A stretch of 64,000 bases of DNA from Streptomyces griseoincarnatus. Its GTDB lineage: Bacteria > Actinomycetota > Actinomycetes > Streptomycetales > Streptomycetaceae. The DNA lies in NCBI GenBank assembly GCA_014649575.1, contig BMTH01000021.1, positions 38,328-102,327 of the forward strand. The letters run 5' to 3'. Positions 42,502-50,915 of this stretch are shown piece by piece. Position 1 is the first letter of the stretch. The number at the start of each line of letters is the position of its first letter. The translations under genes and the position numbers were made by a program. The notes under the pieces are model-generated. The model had not been told where the DNA came from and did no database searches. It saw only the letters and a list, made by a program, of their open reading frames with translations.

Positions 42502-43191
42502 ATGAGCAAGCGTGCAGTCCTGGAGGTGATCGCCCTCGACGTCGAGGACGCCGTCGCCGCCCAGGCGGGAGGTGCGGACCGCCTCGAGCTGGTCACCGAC
42601 ATGGCCGCCGACGGGCTGACCCCCGCGGCGGCGACGGTGACGGCGATCCGCGCGGCCGTGGACATCCCGGTCCGGGTCATGCTGCGGCTCGCGGACGGCT
42701 TCGCGGCGGGCGCGGTGGAACGGCTGGCCGCCGCGGCGTGCGAGATGCGGGAGGCGGGGGCGGAGGAGTTCGTCCTCGGCTTCCTCGACGGGGACGGCCA
42801 GGTGGACCTGGCGGCGGTGGAGCGGGTCGCGGGCGAGCTGGAGGGGTGCCGGTGGACGTTCCACCGCGCGATCGACCACGCGGCGGACCGTGACGCTCTG
42901 CGCAAGCAGCTCGCGGACTTTCCGGGGCTGGACACGTACCTGACCGCCGGCTCGGCGCGGGGCGTCGACGCGGGCGTCCCTGTGCTGTGCGCGGAGGCGG
43001 GGCGCCGTGGTGAGCCGGGGTACGGGCAGCAGCTGCTGGTGGGGGGCGGGCTGCGGTTGGAGCATGTGCCTGCTCTGCGGGAGGCGGGCGTGGACGCCTT
43101 CCACATCGGCGGCGCGGCCCGGCCGGAGGGATGGACCCGTCCGGTGTCGGCGGAGGCGGTGGCGGAGTGGCGCCGCGGACTGGACGGCTGA
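42502..43191 (+). CDS. cutC: CutC family TIM-barrel protein
   Basis: This 229-residue protein follows the CutC family throughout: LEVIALDVEDAVAAQAGGADRLELVTDMAADGLTPA, IPVRVMLRL, EFVLGFLDGDGQVD, WTFHRAIDHAADRDALRKQLADFPGLDTYLTAGSARG, VGGGLRLEHVP, DAFHIGGAARP. The fold is a TIM barrel. The family was named for copper tolerance in E. coli, but direct copper function is disputed and the biochemical role is open. The dre-like site upstream suggests a link to amino-sugar status instead. The ATG at 42502 follows GGGG with poor spacing. Confidence 0.9.
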   Translation: MSKRAVLEVIALDVEDAVAAQAGGADRLELVTDMAADGLTPAAATVTAIRAAVDIPVRVMLRLADGFAAGAVERLAAAACEMREAGAEEFVLGFLDGDGQVDLAAVERVAGELEGCRWTFHRAIDHAADRDALRKQLADFPGLDTYLTAGSARGVDAGVPVLCAEAGRRGEPGYGQQLLVGGGLRLEHVPALREAGVDAFHIGGAARPEGWTRPVSAEAVAEWRRGLDG

Positions 43192-43198
43192 CCAGGTC

Positions 43199-43846
43199 TC
43201 AACGGCGCCGGCCCGCTCGCCCTCCCCGGCGGCCCGAGTCGAAGGCGTCGTCGATGTCCGGGACCCAGAAGCACATCTCCAGCGTCTTGAGGCGGTCCCA
43301 GTGCCGCACCCGCCGCCCATGTCCGATCGCGGCGGCAAGACCGGCGAGCAACAGTGCTGCGCAGCCTCCCGACAGCACGCGATGGGGGCCCGCCACGGCT
43401 TCGGCCACAGCGACGAGGAACGCGAACGCCAGGGCGAGGGCTGAGTTCCGCAGCATCAGTCCGGCACCCTGCAGCCGGGTGATCTCGCCCGCCGCCTCCT
43501 TGTCGTGGAGTTCCACGGCGGCCAGCAGCACCGACGTGTCGGCGTGCACGAAGGGCCGGTCCCGGGAGGCGGGCACTCTGGCGACGAACTCGTGACGGGC
43601 GTCGTCGGCGGTCCAGTTCCGCCGCGGGGCCAGCTTGTCCAGGGAGGCGCTCACCGGATAGGTGAGATGCCCCAGCAGGTAACTGACGACGGCGGCCCCG
43701 ATCACCAGCAGCACCGACGGAGCCGACGTCAGGCTCGCCGGCTCGATGACATCCAGGCGTACGAGTACGTACACGATGAGCGAGAGGTGCAGCGCTCCGG
43801 GTATCCCGTAGGTGGCCAGATCGAAGAGTCCCACGGCCAACGTCAC
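43199..43846 (-). CDS. Integral membrane protein, function unknown
   Basis: The protein has about 215 residues from the GTG at 43846, which follows GAGGGGGAG; a GTG five codons upstream is possible. Hydrophobic segments are LAVGLFDLATYGIPGALHLSLIVYVLV, PSVLLVIGAAVVSYLLGHL, a mid-protein soluble loop with WTADDARHEFVARVPASRDRPFVHADTSVLL, then NSALALAFAFLVAVAEAVAG and GCAALLLAGLAAAIGHG. That gives four transmembrane helices with a polar Arg-rich C-terminus. No known family. It is convergent with cutC (8-bp gap) and downstream of the helicase gene. Confidence 0.7.
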   Translation of the reverse strand: MTLAVGLFDLATYGIPGALHLSLIVYVLVRLDVIEPASLTSAPSVLLVIGAAVVSYLLGHLTYPVSASLDKLAPRRNWTADDARHEFVARVPASRDRPFVHADTSVLLAAVELHDKEAAGEITRLQGAGLMLRNSALALAFAFLVAVAEAVAGPHRVLSGGCAALLLAGLAAAIGHGRRVRHWDRLKTLEMCFWVPDIDDAFDSGRRGGRAGRRR

Positions 43847-43879
43847 GATGCTCCCCCTCACCTGCCGAGTTCTTCGACC

Positions 43880-46021
43880 TTAATCGGCCTTCGCGGGGCC
43901 GGACAGGCCGACCCGTACGTCGTTCCCGGACCGCGTGAGCTGGGAGGGCAGCGGTGCCGAATGCGTGATGATCAGACCCGACACCGCTCGGGTCAGCGTC
44001 ACGTACAGGCGGCGCAGTCCCGTGCGTTCGTCCGGTTCCGCCTCGACGATCGCCCGGGGTTCGTCCAGGAGCACGTAGTCGTACTCCAGGCCCTTCGCCA
44101 GCGAGGCCGGGACCAGGGTGAGGCGGGTGGACTCCGTCGTCTCCTCGCCGGGGGACACGTGCGGCAGGCCCGCCGAGGCCAGGGCTGCCGTCAGGTCCGG
44201 GATGCGGGGGTCCGCCGCGACGAGGCCCACCGAGCCTTCGCGCGTGAGCAGTTCGCGGCACGCCGCGACGACGTCGTCCGGGCCCGACGCGCCGCGTACC
44301 TCGAAGAAGCCCGGGTTCTCACGGATCGACGCGACCGGGGTGAGTCCCGGCGCGATGTGCGGCAGCAGACGGGAGGCGTACGTGATGACGTCCGTGGGGA
44401 CACGGAAACCGGCCGTCAGCTCCTCCACCACCGCGTCCGGCTTCCCCAGGTGGGACAGCGCCTCCTCCCACCCGCGCGTCGCCCACGGCGTGGTGCCCTG
44501 CGCCAGGTCGCCGAGGACGGTCGCCGAGCCGGTCGAGCAGCGGCGGCCCACCGCCCGGTACTGCATCGGGGAGAGGTCCTGCGCCTCGTCCAGCACCACA
44601 TGGCCGAGCGACGGCGTCCGCCGGATCAGGTCCGCCGCCTCGTCGATCAGCACCGTGTCCGCCGCCGACCACTTCGCCGACTTCACCGAGCGCGCCGGCT
44701 TCGCCCAGAGGACCGCCTTCTGCTCCTGCTCGTCGAGCAGCCCCTCCGCGTGCTCCGCCAGGAACTCCGCGTCGCCCAGCAGCCGCAGCACCAGCTTCAC
44801 CGGGTCGGCGGCCGGCCACACCGCCTTCACCGCGGCCTTCACCGCCGCGTTGCGCGCCACCGCGTCCTGCACCCGGTCGTCCGGCGCCTCGCCCGCCCGC
44901 TCCATCTGCACCAGCACCGCGTGCGCGATCCGCTGCGGCAGCGCCTCGCGGGCGGCCCCGTAACGGATGTCCCGGTCGAGCAACTGCCGCACGATCTCCT
45001 CGAGTTCGTACGCCGGGACGCGCCACCGGCGGCTGCCGCGCACCACCACGACCGGCTCCGTCGGCATCGCCACATGGGAGTACAACGCCCGCCGCAGCAC
45101 CTCCGCCATGCGCGCGTCGCCCTTGACCGTGGCCGCCGTCGCGTCGTCCGTGCCCCGCACCTCCACGTGCGCCACCAGGTCGTCCACCGTGGCCTGGGCG
45201 ACGGCGAGTTCGCCCAGGGCCGGGAGCACCTGCTCGATGTAGTGGAGGAAGGAGCGGTTCGGGCCGACGACCAGTGTGCCCGTGCGGGCCAGCCGCTCGC
45301 GGTGGGCGTAGAGCAGGTAGGCGACCCGGTGCAGGCCGACGGCCGTCTTTCCGGTGCCGGGACCGCCCTGCACGCACACGCTGCCCGACAGCCCCGACCG
45401 TACGATCTCGTCCTGCTCGGGCTGGATCGTGGCGACGATGTCGCGCATCGGGCCGACGCGCGGCCGCTCGATCTCCTGCTGGAGCAGCTTGCTGGTGGCC
45501 GCCGCCTCGGCCGGGTCGGAGAGGTGCTCGTCCTCGTACGCGGTGAGGTCGCCGCCGGTGTAGCCGAAGCGTCGGCGCAGGCCGACGTCCATCGGGTCCT
45601 TCTTGGACGCCCGGTAGAACGGCTGCGACACCGGCGCACGCCAGTCGATCACCATCGGGTCGCCGTCCGCGTCGTGCACGTGCCGGCGCCCGATGTAGAA
45701 CTGCTCCCCCTCCGCGCCCTCCGCCTGCTCCGCGCCCGGCGCGCGCAGATAGTCGAGGCGCCCGAAGAACAACGGGGTGTCGCTGAGGTCGGCCAGCGCC
45801 TTGATCCGCTCGTCGATCTGGCGCTGGAGCACCTCCGCGTTCACCCAGTTGGCGGTGACGTCGCGGATGTCGAGCGCCTCCACGTCCTCCCGCATGGCGC
45901 GCAGGGCTGCGCGGGACGCGGTGAGGTGGGAGCGTTCACGGGCGAGGGGGTCGTCGGCCGGGGCGGCGGGACCGTCCACGGGGTCGTTCACGGGCTCGTC
46001 TACGGGCGTGGACGCGGACAA
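43880..46021 (-). CDS. HelD-family RNA polymerase-remodelling ATPase (UvrD/Rep-like)
   Basis: The protein has 713 residues from a TTG at 46021 that lies 7 nt after GGAGG; no ATG or GTG has a comparable site. An N-terminal coiled arm (SHLTASRAALRAMREDVEALDIRDVTANWVNAEVLQRQIDERIKAL) precedes the SF1 core with Walker A GGPGTGKT at 219-226, Walker B HVVLDEAQDLSPMQYR and the late motif YVTLTRAVSGLIITHS. HelD proteins dislodge and recycle stalled RNA polymerase. Streptomyces HelR members also confer rifamycin tolerance. No rifamycin-associated element was seen upstream, so HelD recycling without rifamycin induction is the safer call. Confidence 0.87.
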   Translation of the reverse strand: MSASTPVDEPVNDPVDGPAAPADDPLARERSHLTASRAALRAMREDVEALDIRDVTANWVNAEVLQRQIDERIKALADLSDTPLFFGRLDYLRAPGAEQAEGAEGEQFYIGRRHVHDADGDPMVIDWRAPVSQPFYRASKKDPMDVGLRRRFGYTGGDLTAYEDEHLSDPAEAAATSKLLQQEIERPRVGPMRDIVATIQPEQDEIVRSGLSGSVCVQGGPGTGKTAVGLHRVAYLLYAHRERLARTGTLVVGPNRSFLHYIEQVLPALGELAVAQATVDDLVAHVEVRGTDDATAATVKGDARMAEVLRRALYSHVAMPTEPVVVVRGSRRWRVPAYELEEIVRQLLDRDIRYGAAREALPQRIAHAVLVQMERAGEAPDDRVQDAVARNAAVKAAVKAVWPAADPVKLVLRLLGDAEFLAEHAEGLLDEQEQKAVLWAKPARSVKSAKWSAADTVLIDEAADLIRRTPSLGHVVLDEAQDLSPMQYRAVGRRCSTGSATVLGDLAQGTTPWATRGWEEALSHLGKPDAVVEELTAGFRVPTDVITYASRLLPHIAPGLTPVASIRENPGFFEVRGASGPDDVVAACRELLTREGSVGLVAADPRIPDLTAALASAGLPHVSPGEETTESTRLTLVPASLAKGLEYDYVLLDEPRAIVEAEPDERTGLRRLYVTLTRAVSGLIITHSAPLPSQLTRSGNDVRVGLSGPAKAD

Positions 46022-46131
46022 GGGGGTGCCTCCGAAGGACCTGCTGCGGGTGTGCCGCGAGGAAGGAATGCCGGCCGGTTTCCGTCCGGACGGCGGCGCT
46101 CCGTGAGGGAGGCGGGAAGAGAGCGGAGATT

Positions 46132-47031
46132 CTAGGTCGTGGGGCGGGGGTGGTCCAAACGGTTTTCCCCCGGCCGCGGAGAGCGGTCCGCGTCGGCCCC
46201 TCCCCTCCGCGCCGGCCCCCTCGTCAGGGACGCCAGCAGCGCCAGCCGCTCCGCGTCCTCGCTGCCCGGCTCCGCGTGGTACACCGCGAGCGCCAGCCCG
46301 GCCGGGCCGTCGACGTCCAGCTTGGACAGGGTGAGGCTCAGCTCGCCGACCTGCGGGTGGTTCATCCGGATCGGCTTGTCCACGACCGGCCGCACGTCGT
46401 GCCGGGCCCACACCTTCCGGAACTCGGCGCTCTGCAGCGACAGTTCGCCGACCAGCCGCACCACTCGCGGGTCGTCCACGTCGGTGCCCAGCCGCCGCCG
46501 GAACACGGCGACGCACTGCGCGGCCGTGGCCTGCCAGTCCGCGTGCAGATCCCGCTCGGCGGGGTCGAGGAAGAACGACCGCAGCCGGTTCTCACCCACC
46601 CGCACGGTCGGCATCAGGGCCGCGGCCCACGGGTTCACCGCGATCACGTCGAGGGTCCGGTCCGTCACGAACGCGGGCAGCCCGATCGACTCCAGCAGCC
46701 GCGCCGTGGCCGGCGGGACGGCGGGCCGCCGCGACGGCCGGCGCCGGGTGCGGGGCCGGGGCGCGGCGAGCTGGTGCAGGTACGCCGTGGCGGTGTCGTC
46801 GAGCAGCAGCACCCGGGCGAGCGCGTCGAGGACCTGCGCCGACGGATTGCGGTCGCGGCCCTGCTCCAGCCGCAGGTAGTAGTCGGAGCTGATGCCGGCG
46901 AGCAGCGCGACCTCCTCGCGGCGCAGTCCGGGCACCCGGCGCACACCGTGGGACGGCAGCCCCAGGTCGTCCGGCGTCACCACCTCCCGGCGCGCCCGGA
47001 GGTAGTCGCCGAGCCGGTTCTCCTCAGACAT
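46132..47031 (-). CDS. XRE-family regulator with MmyB-like ligand-binding domain
   Basis: The protein has 299 residues from the ATG at 47031, after GGAAGG. The helix-turn-helix region contains GVRRVPGLRREEVALLAGISSDYYLRLEQGRDRNPSAQVLDALARVLLLDD. The C-terminal PAS-like MmyB domain includes ARLLESIGLPAFVTDRTLDVIAVNPWAAALMPT, LHADWQATAAQCVAVFRRRLG and MNHPQVGELSLTLSKLDVDG. These regulators usually control the divergent neighbour, here the aldo/keto reductase. In the 102-bp gap, CCTGG-N11-CCAGG (47065-47085) is a candidate operator. Confidence 0.92.
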   Translation of the reverse strand: MSEENRLGDYLRARREVVTPDDLGLPSHGVRRVPGLRREEVALLAGISSDYYLRLEQGRDRNPSAQVLDALARVLLLDDTATAYLHQLAAPRPRTRRRPSRRPAVPPATARLLESIGLPAFVTDRTLDVIAVNPWAAALMPTVRVGENRLRSFFLDPAERDLHADWQATAAQCVAVFRRRLGTDVDDPRVVRLVGELSLQSAEFRKVWARHDVRPVVDKPIRMNHPQVGELSLTLSKLDVDGPAGLALAVYHAEPGSEDAERLALLASLTRGPARRGGADADRSPRPGENRLDHPRPTT

Positions 47032-47133
47032 GCCTTCCAGCGTAGGCGCGCGAGGCGTTCCGTCCCTGGTCCTGTCACTCCCAGGAACGGCGGGGGACTG
47101 GGCGGACCGCCCTCCCCGGCGGACGGTGGGCAC

Positions 47134-48048
47134 ATGACGACCACGCGAACGACCACGACGGCTTCGACCGCTCTCCCCGGCGGCACCTGGACGCTGGGCG
47201 ACCTGACCGTCACCCGCTTCGGGTACGGCGCCATGCAGCTCGCGGGACCCGGCGTGACGGGGCCGCCCGCCGACCGCGACGGCGCCCTCGCCGTGCTGCG
47301 CGAGGCCGTACGCCTCGGCATCACCCACGTCGACACCGCCGACGCCTACGGCCCGCACGTCACCAACGAACTCATCCGCGAGGCCCTGCACCCCTACCCG
47401 GACGGCCTGCACATCGTCACCAAGGTCGGCGCCCGCCGTGACGCCGACGGCGGCTGGCCCCCGGCCCGCGAACCGGACGACCTGCGCCGCGCCGTCCACG
47501 ACAACCTGGAGACCCTCGGTGTCGACACCCTCGACCTGGTCAACCTGCGTCTCGGCGACGCCACGGGACCCCGGCCCGGCTCACTGGCGACGGCGTACGA
47601 GACGCTCGTCGAGCTTCAGCGGCAGGGGCTGATCCGGCACCTCGGTCTCAGCAACGCGACCCCCGAGCAGATCGCCGAGGCGGAGACCATCGCCCCGTTC
47701 GTCTGCGTCCAGAACCTCTACAACCTCGCCCACCGCCAGGACGACGCCCTGATCGACCGGCTCGCCGCTCGGGGCGTCGCGTACGTGCCGTACTTCCCGC
47801 TCGGCGGGTTCACGCCGCTCCAGTCCGCCACGCTGTCGCAGGTGGCCGAGCGGCACGGCGTCCGGCCGACGGCGGTCGCCCTCGCCTGGCTGCTGCACCG
47901 CTCGCCGAACATCCTGCTGATCCCGGGCACGTCGTCGGCGGCGCACCTGCGGGAGAACGTCGCCGGTGCGGGCCTCGCCCTGCGCGAGGAGGACCTGGCC
48001 GCGCTCGACACGATCGGCGGAACCCGTAGGACCCCTCAGACCCCCTAG
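47134..48048 (+). CDS. Aldo/keto reductase
   Basis: The protein has 304 residues from the ATG at 47134, after GGTGGG. NADPH-dependent TIM-barrel oxidoreductase: VTRFGYGAMQLAG, THVDTADAYGPHVTNELI with catalytic Asp and Tyr, IVTKVG with the catalytic Lys, and C-terminal ILLIPGTSSAAHLRENV for NADPH. The usual fourth residue (His in LxxxHxP) is replaced by Asn in LDLVNLRLG, as in a known subgroup. It probably reduces aldehydes or quinoid compounds. Transcribed divergently from the MmyB-type regulator, a pairing repeated throughout Streptomyces. Confidence 0.92.
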   Translation: MTTTRTTTTASTALPGGTWTLGDLTVTRFGYGAMQLAGPGVTGPPADRDGALAVLREAVRLGITHVDTADAYGPHVTNELIREALHPYPDGLHIVTKVGARRDADGGWPPAREPDDLRRAVHDNLETLGVDTLDLVNLRLGDATGPRPGSLATAYETLVELQRQGLIRHLGLSNATPEQIAEAETIAPFVCVQNLYNLAHRQDDALIDRLAARGVAYVPYFPLGGFTPLQSATLSQVAERHGVRPTAVALAWLLHRSPNILLIPGTSSAAHLRENVAGAGLALREEDLAALDTIGGTRRTPQTP

Positions 48049-48164
48049 GGGTGACCCCGTCCTGCTGGAGAGGGACGGCTCGTCCCGCAGGTGTACGCGG
48101 CGGCCCCGCGGTTCGGTCCCGTGGGCCGATGCCCGCGCCGGGGTCACGGAGCGACCATGAACGC

Positions 48165-48350
48165 ATGAGCGCAGCCACCGTCCACCCCGCCAGTCCGCCG
48201 GCCCGCCCGAGCGGCGCCGCCCCGGCCGAGAGCAGTCACCCGCACCGCGTCGGCGACGCCCTGCGCGCCGTGAGGGTGTTCCTCGGCGCGGCCCTCGACG
48301 TGATCCTTCTCGGCGAGTACGGCGCCGAGGCCGGCGTCCGCCGCCGCTAG
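48165..48350 (+). CDS. Small hypothetical protein
   Basis: This 61-residue frame has strongly biased GC3 codons. The N-terminal half is Pro/Ala/Ser-rich and the C-terminal half, HRVGDALRAVRVFLGAALDVILLGEYGAEAGVRRR, resembles small Streptomyces proteins of unknown function. It may form one amphipathic or membrane-associated helix. ATG 48165 has no close ribosome binding site. No experimental role known to me. Confidence 0.5.
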   Translation: MSAATVHPASPPARPSGAAPAESSHPHRVGDALRAVRVFLGAALDVILLGEYGAEAGVRRR

Positions 48351-48356
48351 GTCCCG

Positions 48357-48640
48357 TCCGGCGTCCGCCGCCGGACAGGACCTGACCTTCCCCTCGTTCT
48401 CCTCCGGTTTCGCGGACAGCACGTCGCGTGCCTCCTCCGCCGCCCGGATCATGGCCCCGGAGACGAGGTCCAGCAACCGCGCGGCGTTCTCCAGCCGTGT
48501 CGCGGCCGGCGTGCCGGGCCCCATGACGTCCACGCCCTCCCGTGAGGCCGCCGCGACCTGCGCGGTGGGGCGCTGAATGGCGCTCGGCTGCTTCTGGTCG
48601 ACGGCCTCCTTCGCCCGCGACCCGAAGTGAGCACGCGCAC
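48357..48640 (-). pseudogene. Coding-like fragment without a proper start or stop
   Basis: The minus-strand frame reads AHFGSRAKEAVDQKQPSAIQ, then AASREGVDVMGPGTPAATRL and ENAARLLDLVSGAMIRAAEEARDVLSAKPEENEGK with nearly all codons ending in G/C, as in a real gene. No ATG or GTG start with a ribosome binding site is in frame nearby, and the frame runs antisense into the small plus-strand gene instead of stopping. It looks like the remnant of a gene whose ends were lost. The alternative is a functional gene using an unusual start. The rest of 48351-48717 holds a 9-bp hairpin (48678-48700). Confidence 0.3.
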
Positions 48641-48717
48641 GAGTGAGTACGAGTACGCCCGCACATTGAGTAGCGGCCCCGGTGCGCCCGTCGCACCGGG
48701 GCAGCTTCACTGGCCGT

Positions 48718-49086
48718 ATGAACCACGACGGCACGCCGGAGCGGCGGCACGGGGACGAGCGGGACCCCCGTGCGTACGTGGCGCCGGCCGTCGCCACCGT
48801 GCTCGGGGTGATGCTCGCCCCGCTCGCGCTGCTGTTCGGCGCGCTGTCCGTCATGGCGACGGACAGCTGCGGTCCCGACGACTGCTCGGCGGCGCTGACG
48901 ACCGCCCTCGACGTCGTGTACGGCACCCTGTTCCTAGGCGGGCTCCTCGGGGTGGCCGCCTGCGTCGCCGCGTGGCTGCTGCCCCGCACGCGCCGCTGGG
49001 CGGTGCCGCGCGTCTGGCTGGCCGGGCTGTCGCTGCTGCCCTGGTCGGCCGTGATCGCGCTGGTGTTCAACCTGCCCGAGGGGTGA
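48718..49086 (+). CDS. Small membrane protein, function unknown
   Basis: This 122-residue protein starts at the ATG at 48718. The polar N-terminus (MNHDGTPERRHGDERDPRAY) is followed by hydrophobic helices VAPAVATVLGVMLAPLALLFGALSVM, ALDVVYGTLFLGGLLGVAACVAAWLL and VWLAGLSLLPWSAVIALVFNL, hence three or four membrane segments. A DSCGPDDCS loop between the first two has two Cys that may be disulfide-bonded outside. No ribosome binding site. It is convergent with the XPB helicase gene. Confidence 0.7.
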   Translation: MNHDGTPERRHGDERDPRAYVAPAVATVLGVMLAPLALLFGALSVMATDSCGPDDCSAALTTALDVVYGTLFLGGLLGVAACVAAWLLPRTRRWAVPRVWLAGLSLLPWSAVIALVFNLPEG

Positions 49087-49103
49087 GCCCTCCCGCAGGG
49101 GCC

Positions 49104-50747
49104 TCAGCTCTCCGTGAGGAGCTCGTCCGCGTCGACGATCCGGTACGCGTACCCCTGCTCGGCCAGGAACCGCTGGCGGTGCGCCGCGAAGTCCTGGTCG
49201 ATGGTGTCGCGGGCGACCACGGAGTAGAAGTGCGCCTGATGGCCGTCCGCCTTCGGCCGCAGGACGCGGCCGAGCCGCTGGGCCTCCTCCTGGCGGGAGC
49301 CGAAGGTGCCGGACACCTGGATGGCGACCGTCGCCTCCGGCAGGTCGATCGAGAAGTTGGCGACCTTCGACACCACCAGCACGCTCAGCTCGCCCTGCCG
49401 GAAGGCCTCGAACAGCTTCTCCCGCTGGGCGTTGGACGTCTCACCCTTGATGACCGGCGCGTCCAGGTGCTCGCCCAGTTCGTCGAGCTGGTCGATGTAC
49501 TGGCCGATGACGAGGATCTGCTGGCCCTCGAAGCGGCGGACGATCGCCTCCGTCACCTTCTGCTTGGTGGCGGTCGTCGAGCAGAAGCGGTACTTCTCCT
49601 CCTGCTCGGCCGTCGCGTACGCCAGCCGCTCGGAGTCGGTGAGGTTCACGCGGACCTCGACGCAGTCGGCGGGCGCGATGTAGCCCTGCGCCTCGATCTC
49701 CTTCCACGGCGCGTCGAACCGCTTCGGGCCGATCAGCGAGAAGACGTCGGACTCGCGGCCGTCCTCGCGCACCAGGGTCGCCGTCAGACCGAGGCGGCGC
49801 CGGGCCTGGAGGTCGGCGGTGAACTTGAAGACGGGCGCGGGCAACAGGTGCACCTCGTCGTAGAGGATCAGGCCCCAGTCACGGGAGTCGAACAGCTCCA
49901 GGTGGGGGTAGACGCCCTTCCGCTTCGTCGTCAGCACCTGGTACGTGGCGATGGTGACGGGGCGGATCTCCTTCTTGGTGCCGCTGTACTCGCCGATCTC
50001 GTCCTCGGTCAGCGACGTCCGCCGCACCAGCTCGTGCTTCCACTGCCGGGCCGAGACCGTGTTGGTGACCAGGATCAGGGTGGTCGACTTCGCCTGCGCC
50101 ATCGCGCCCGCGCCGACCAGCGTCTTGCCGGCGCCGCAGGGGAGGACGACGACGCCGGAGCCGCCGTGCCAGAAGTTCTCCACGGCCTGCTTCTGGTACG
50201 GACGCAGCGCCCAGCCGTCCTCGTGCAGCTCGATCGGGTGCGCCTCGCCGTCCACGTACCCCGCGAGGTCCTCGGCGGGCCAGCCCAGTTTCAGCAGGGT
50301 CTGCTTGATCTGGCCGCGCTCGGAGGGGTGCACCTGGACGGTGTCCGGGTCGATGCGGGCGCCGACGAGGGGGGCGACGCGCTTGGAGCGCAGCACCTCT
50401 TCGAGGACGGGACGGTCGGTGGTGGTGAGGACGAGTCCGTGCGCGGGGTGCTTGACCAGGCTGAGCCGGCCGTAGCGGTCCATGGTCTCGGCGATGTCGA
50501 CGAGCAGCGCGTGCGGCACGGGGTAGCGGCTGTACTGCACCAGCGCGTCGACGACCTGCTCGGCGTCGTGCCCGGCGGCGCGGGCGTTCCACAGGCCGAG
50601 CGGGGTCACCCGGTAGGTGTGGATGTGCTCGGGGGCCCGTTCCAGTTCGGCGAACGGCGCGATGGCGCGACGGCAGTCGTCGGCCTGCTCGTGGTCGACC
50701 TCGAGGAGCAGGGTCTTGTCGGACTGGACGATGAGCGGACCATTCAC
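49104..50747 (-). CDS. DNA repair helicase, XPB/ERCC3 type
   Basis: The protein has 547 residues from the GTG at 50747; AAAGG lies about 10 nt upstream. An N-terminal damage-recognition-like domain (GPLIVQSDKTLLLEVDHEQADDCRRAIAPFAELERAPEHIHTYRVTPLGLWNARAAG) precedes the SF2 core with Walker A PCGAGKTL at 203-210, the DEVH box in YDEVHLLPAP, the RED-like VREDGRESD and motif VI QRLGRVLRPK. Bacterial XPB unwinds DNA 3'-5' with ATP and is thought to act in nucleotide excision repair. The large partner gene lies 168 bp upstream on the same strand, as in mycobacteria. The interval carries a dispersed repeat copy. Confidence 0.93.
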   Translation of the reverse strand: MNGPLIVQSDKTLLLEVDHEQADDCRRAIAPFAELERAPEHIHTYRVTPLGLWNARAAGHDAEQVVDALVQYSRYPVPHALLVDIAETMDRYGRLSLVKHPAHGLVLTTTDRPVLEEVLRSKRVAPLVGARIDPDTVQVHPSERGQIKQTLLKLGWPAEDLAGYVDGEAHPIELHEDGWALRPYQKQAVENFWHGGSGVVVLPCGAGKTLVGAGAMAQAKSTTLILVTNTVSARQWKHELVRRTSLTEDEIGEYSGTKKEIRPVTIATYQVLTTKRKGVYPHLELFDSRDWGLILYDEVHLLPAPVFKFTADLQARRRLGLTATLVREDGRESDVFSLIGPKRFDAPWKEIEAQGYIAPADCVEVRVNLTDSERLAYATAEQEEKYRFCSTTATKQKVTEAIVRRFEGQQILVIGQYIDQLDELGEHLDAPVIKGETSNAQREKLFEAFRQGELSVLVVSKVANFSIDLPEATVAIQVSGTFGSRQEEAQRLGRVLRPKADGHQAHFYSVVARDTIDQDFAAHRQRFLAEQGYAYRIVDADELLTES

Positions 50748-50847
50748 GCGCGGCTGCCTTTCTGCGACGGGCTCGGCACGGGCACTGCACGGCCAAACGT
50801 CCAGTTTGCCTGATCGCATTCCACACCGTTCCCGATGCGCCCCTCAG

Positions 50848-50867
50848 GGGCGCGGGGAACTGCGCGA
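50848..50867. repeat. Dispersed intergenic element, copy C (inverted)
   Basis: GGGCGCGGGGAACTGCGCGA is the reverse complement of copies A and B. Flanking CGCCCCT/AGGGGCG makes a hairpin that may terminate transcription from the helicase partner gene. Confidence 0.85.
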
Positions 50868-50915
50868 GAGACCACGACGAACCCGCACGTACCCACCCCG
50901 CGCTCCCCCCCCGCA

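Noticed and set aside
40557..44261. 1234-codon minus-strand open frame
   Set aside because: It runs antisense through the hydrolase, isomerase and cutC genes and has no coherent domain; frame openness follows from GC bias.
46022..46131. Rifamycin-associated element upstream of the HelD gene
   Set aside because: No matching inverted repeat of the expected type was found in the gap.
48449..48664. 71-codon minus-strand frame starting with ATG
   Set aside because: Its codon bias is wrong for a gene here; the high-GC3 frame is a different one.
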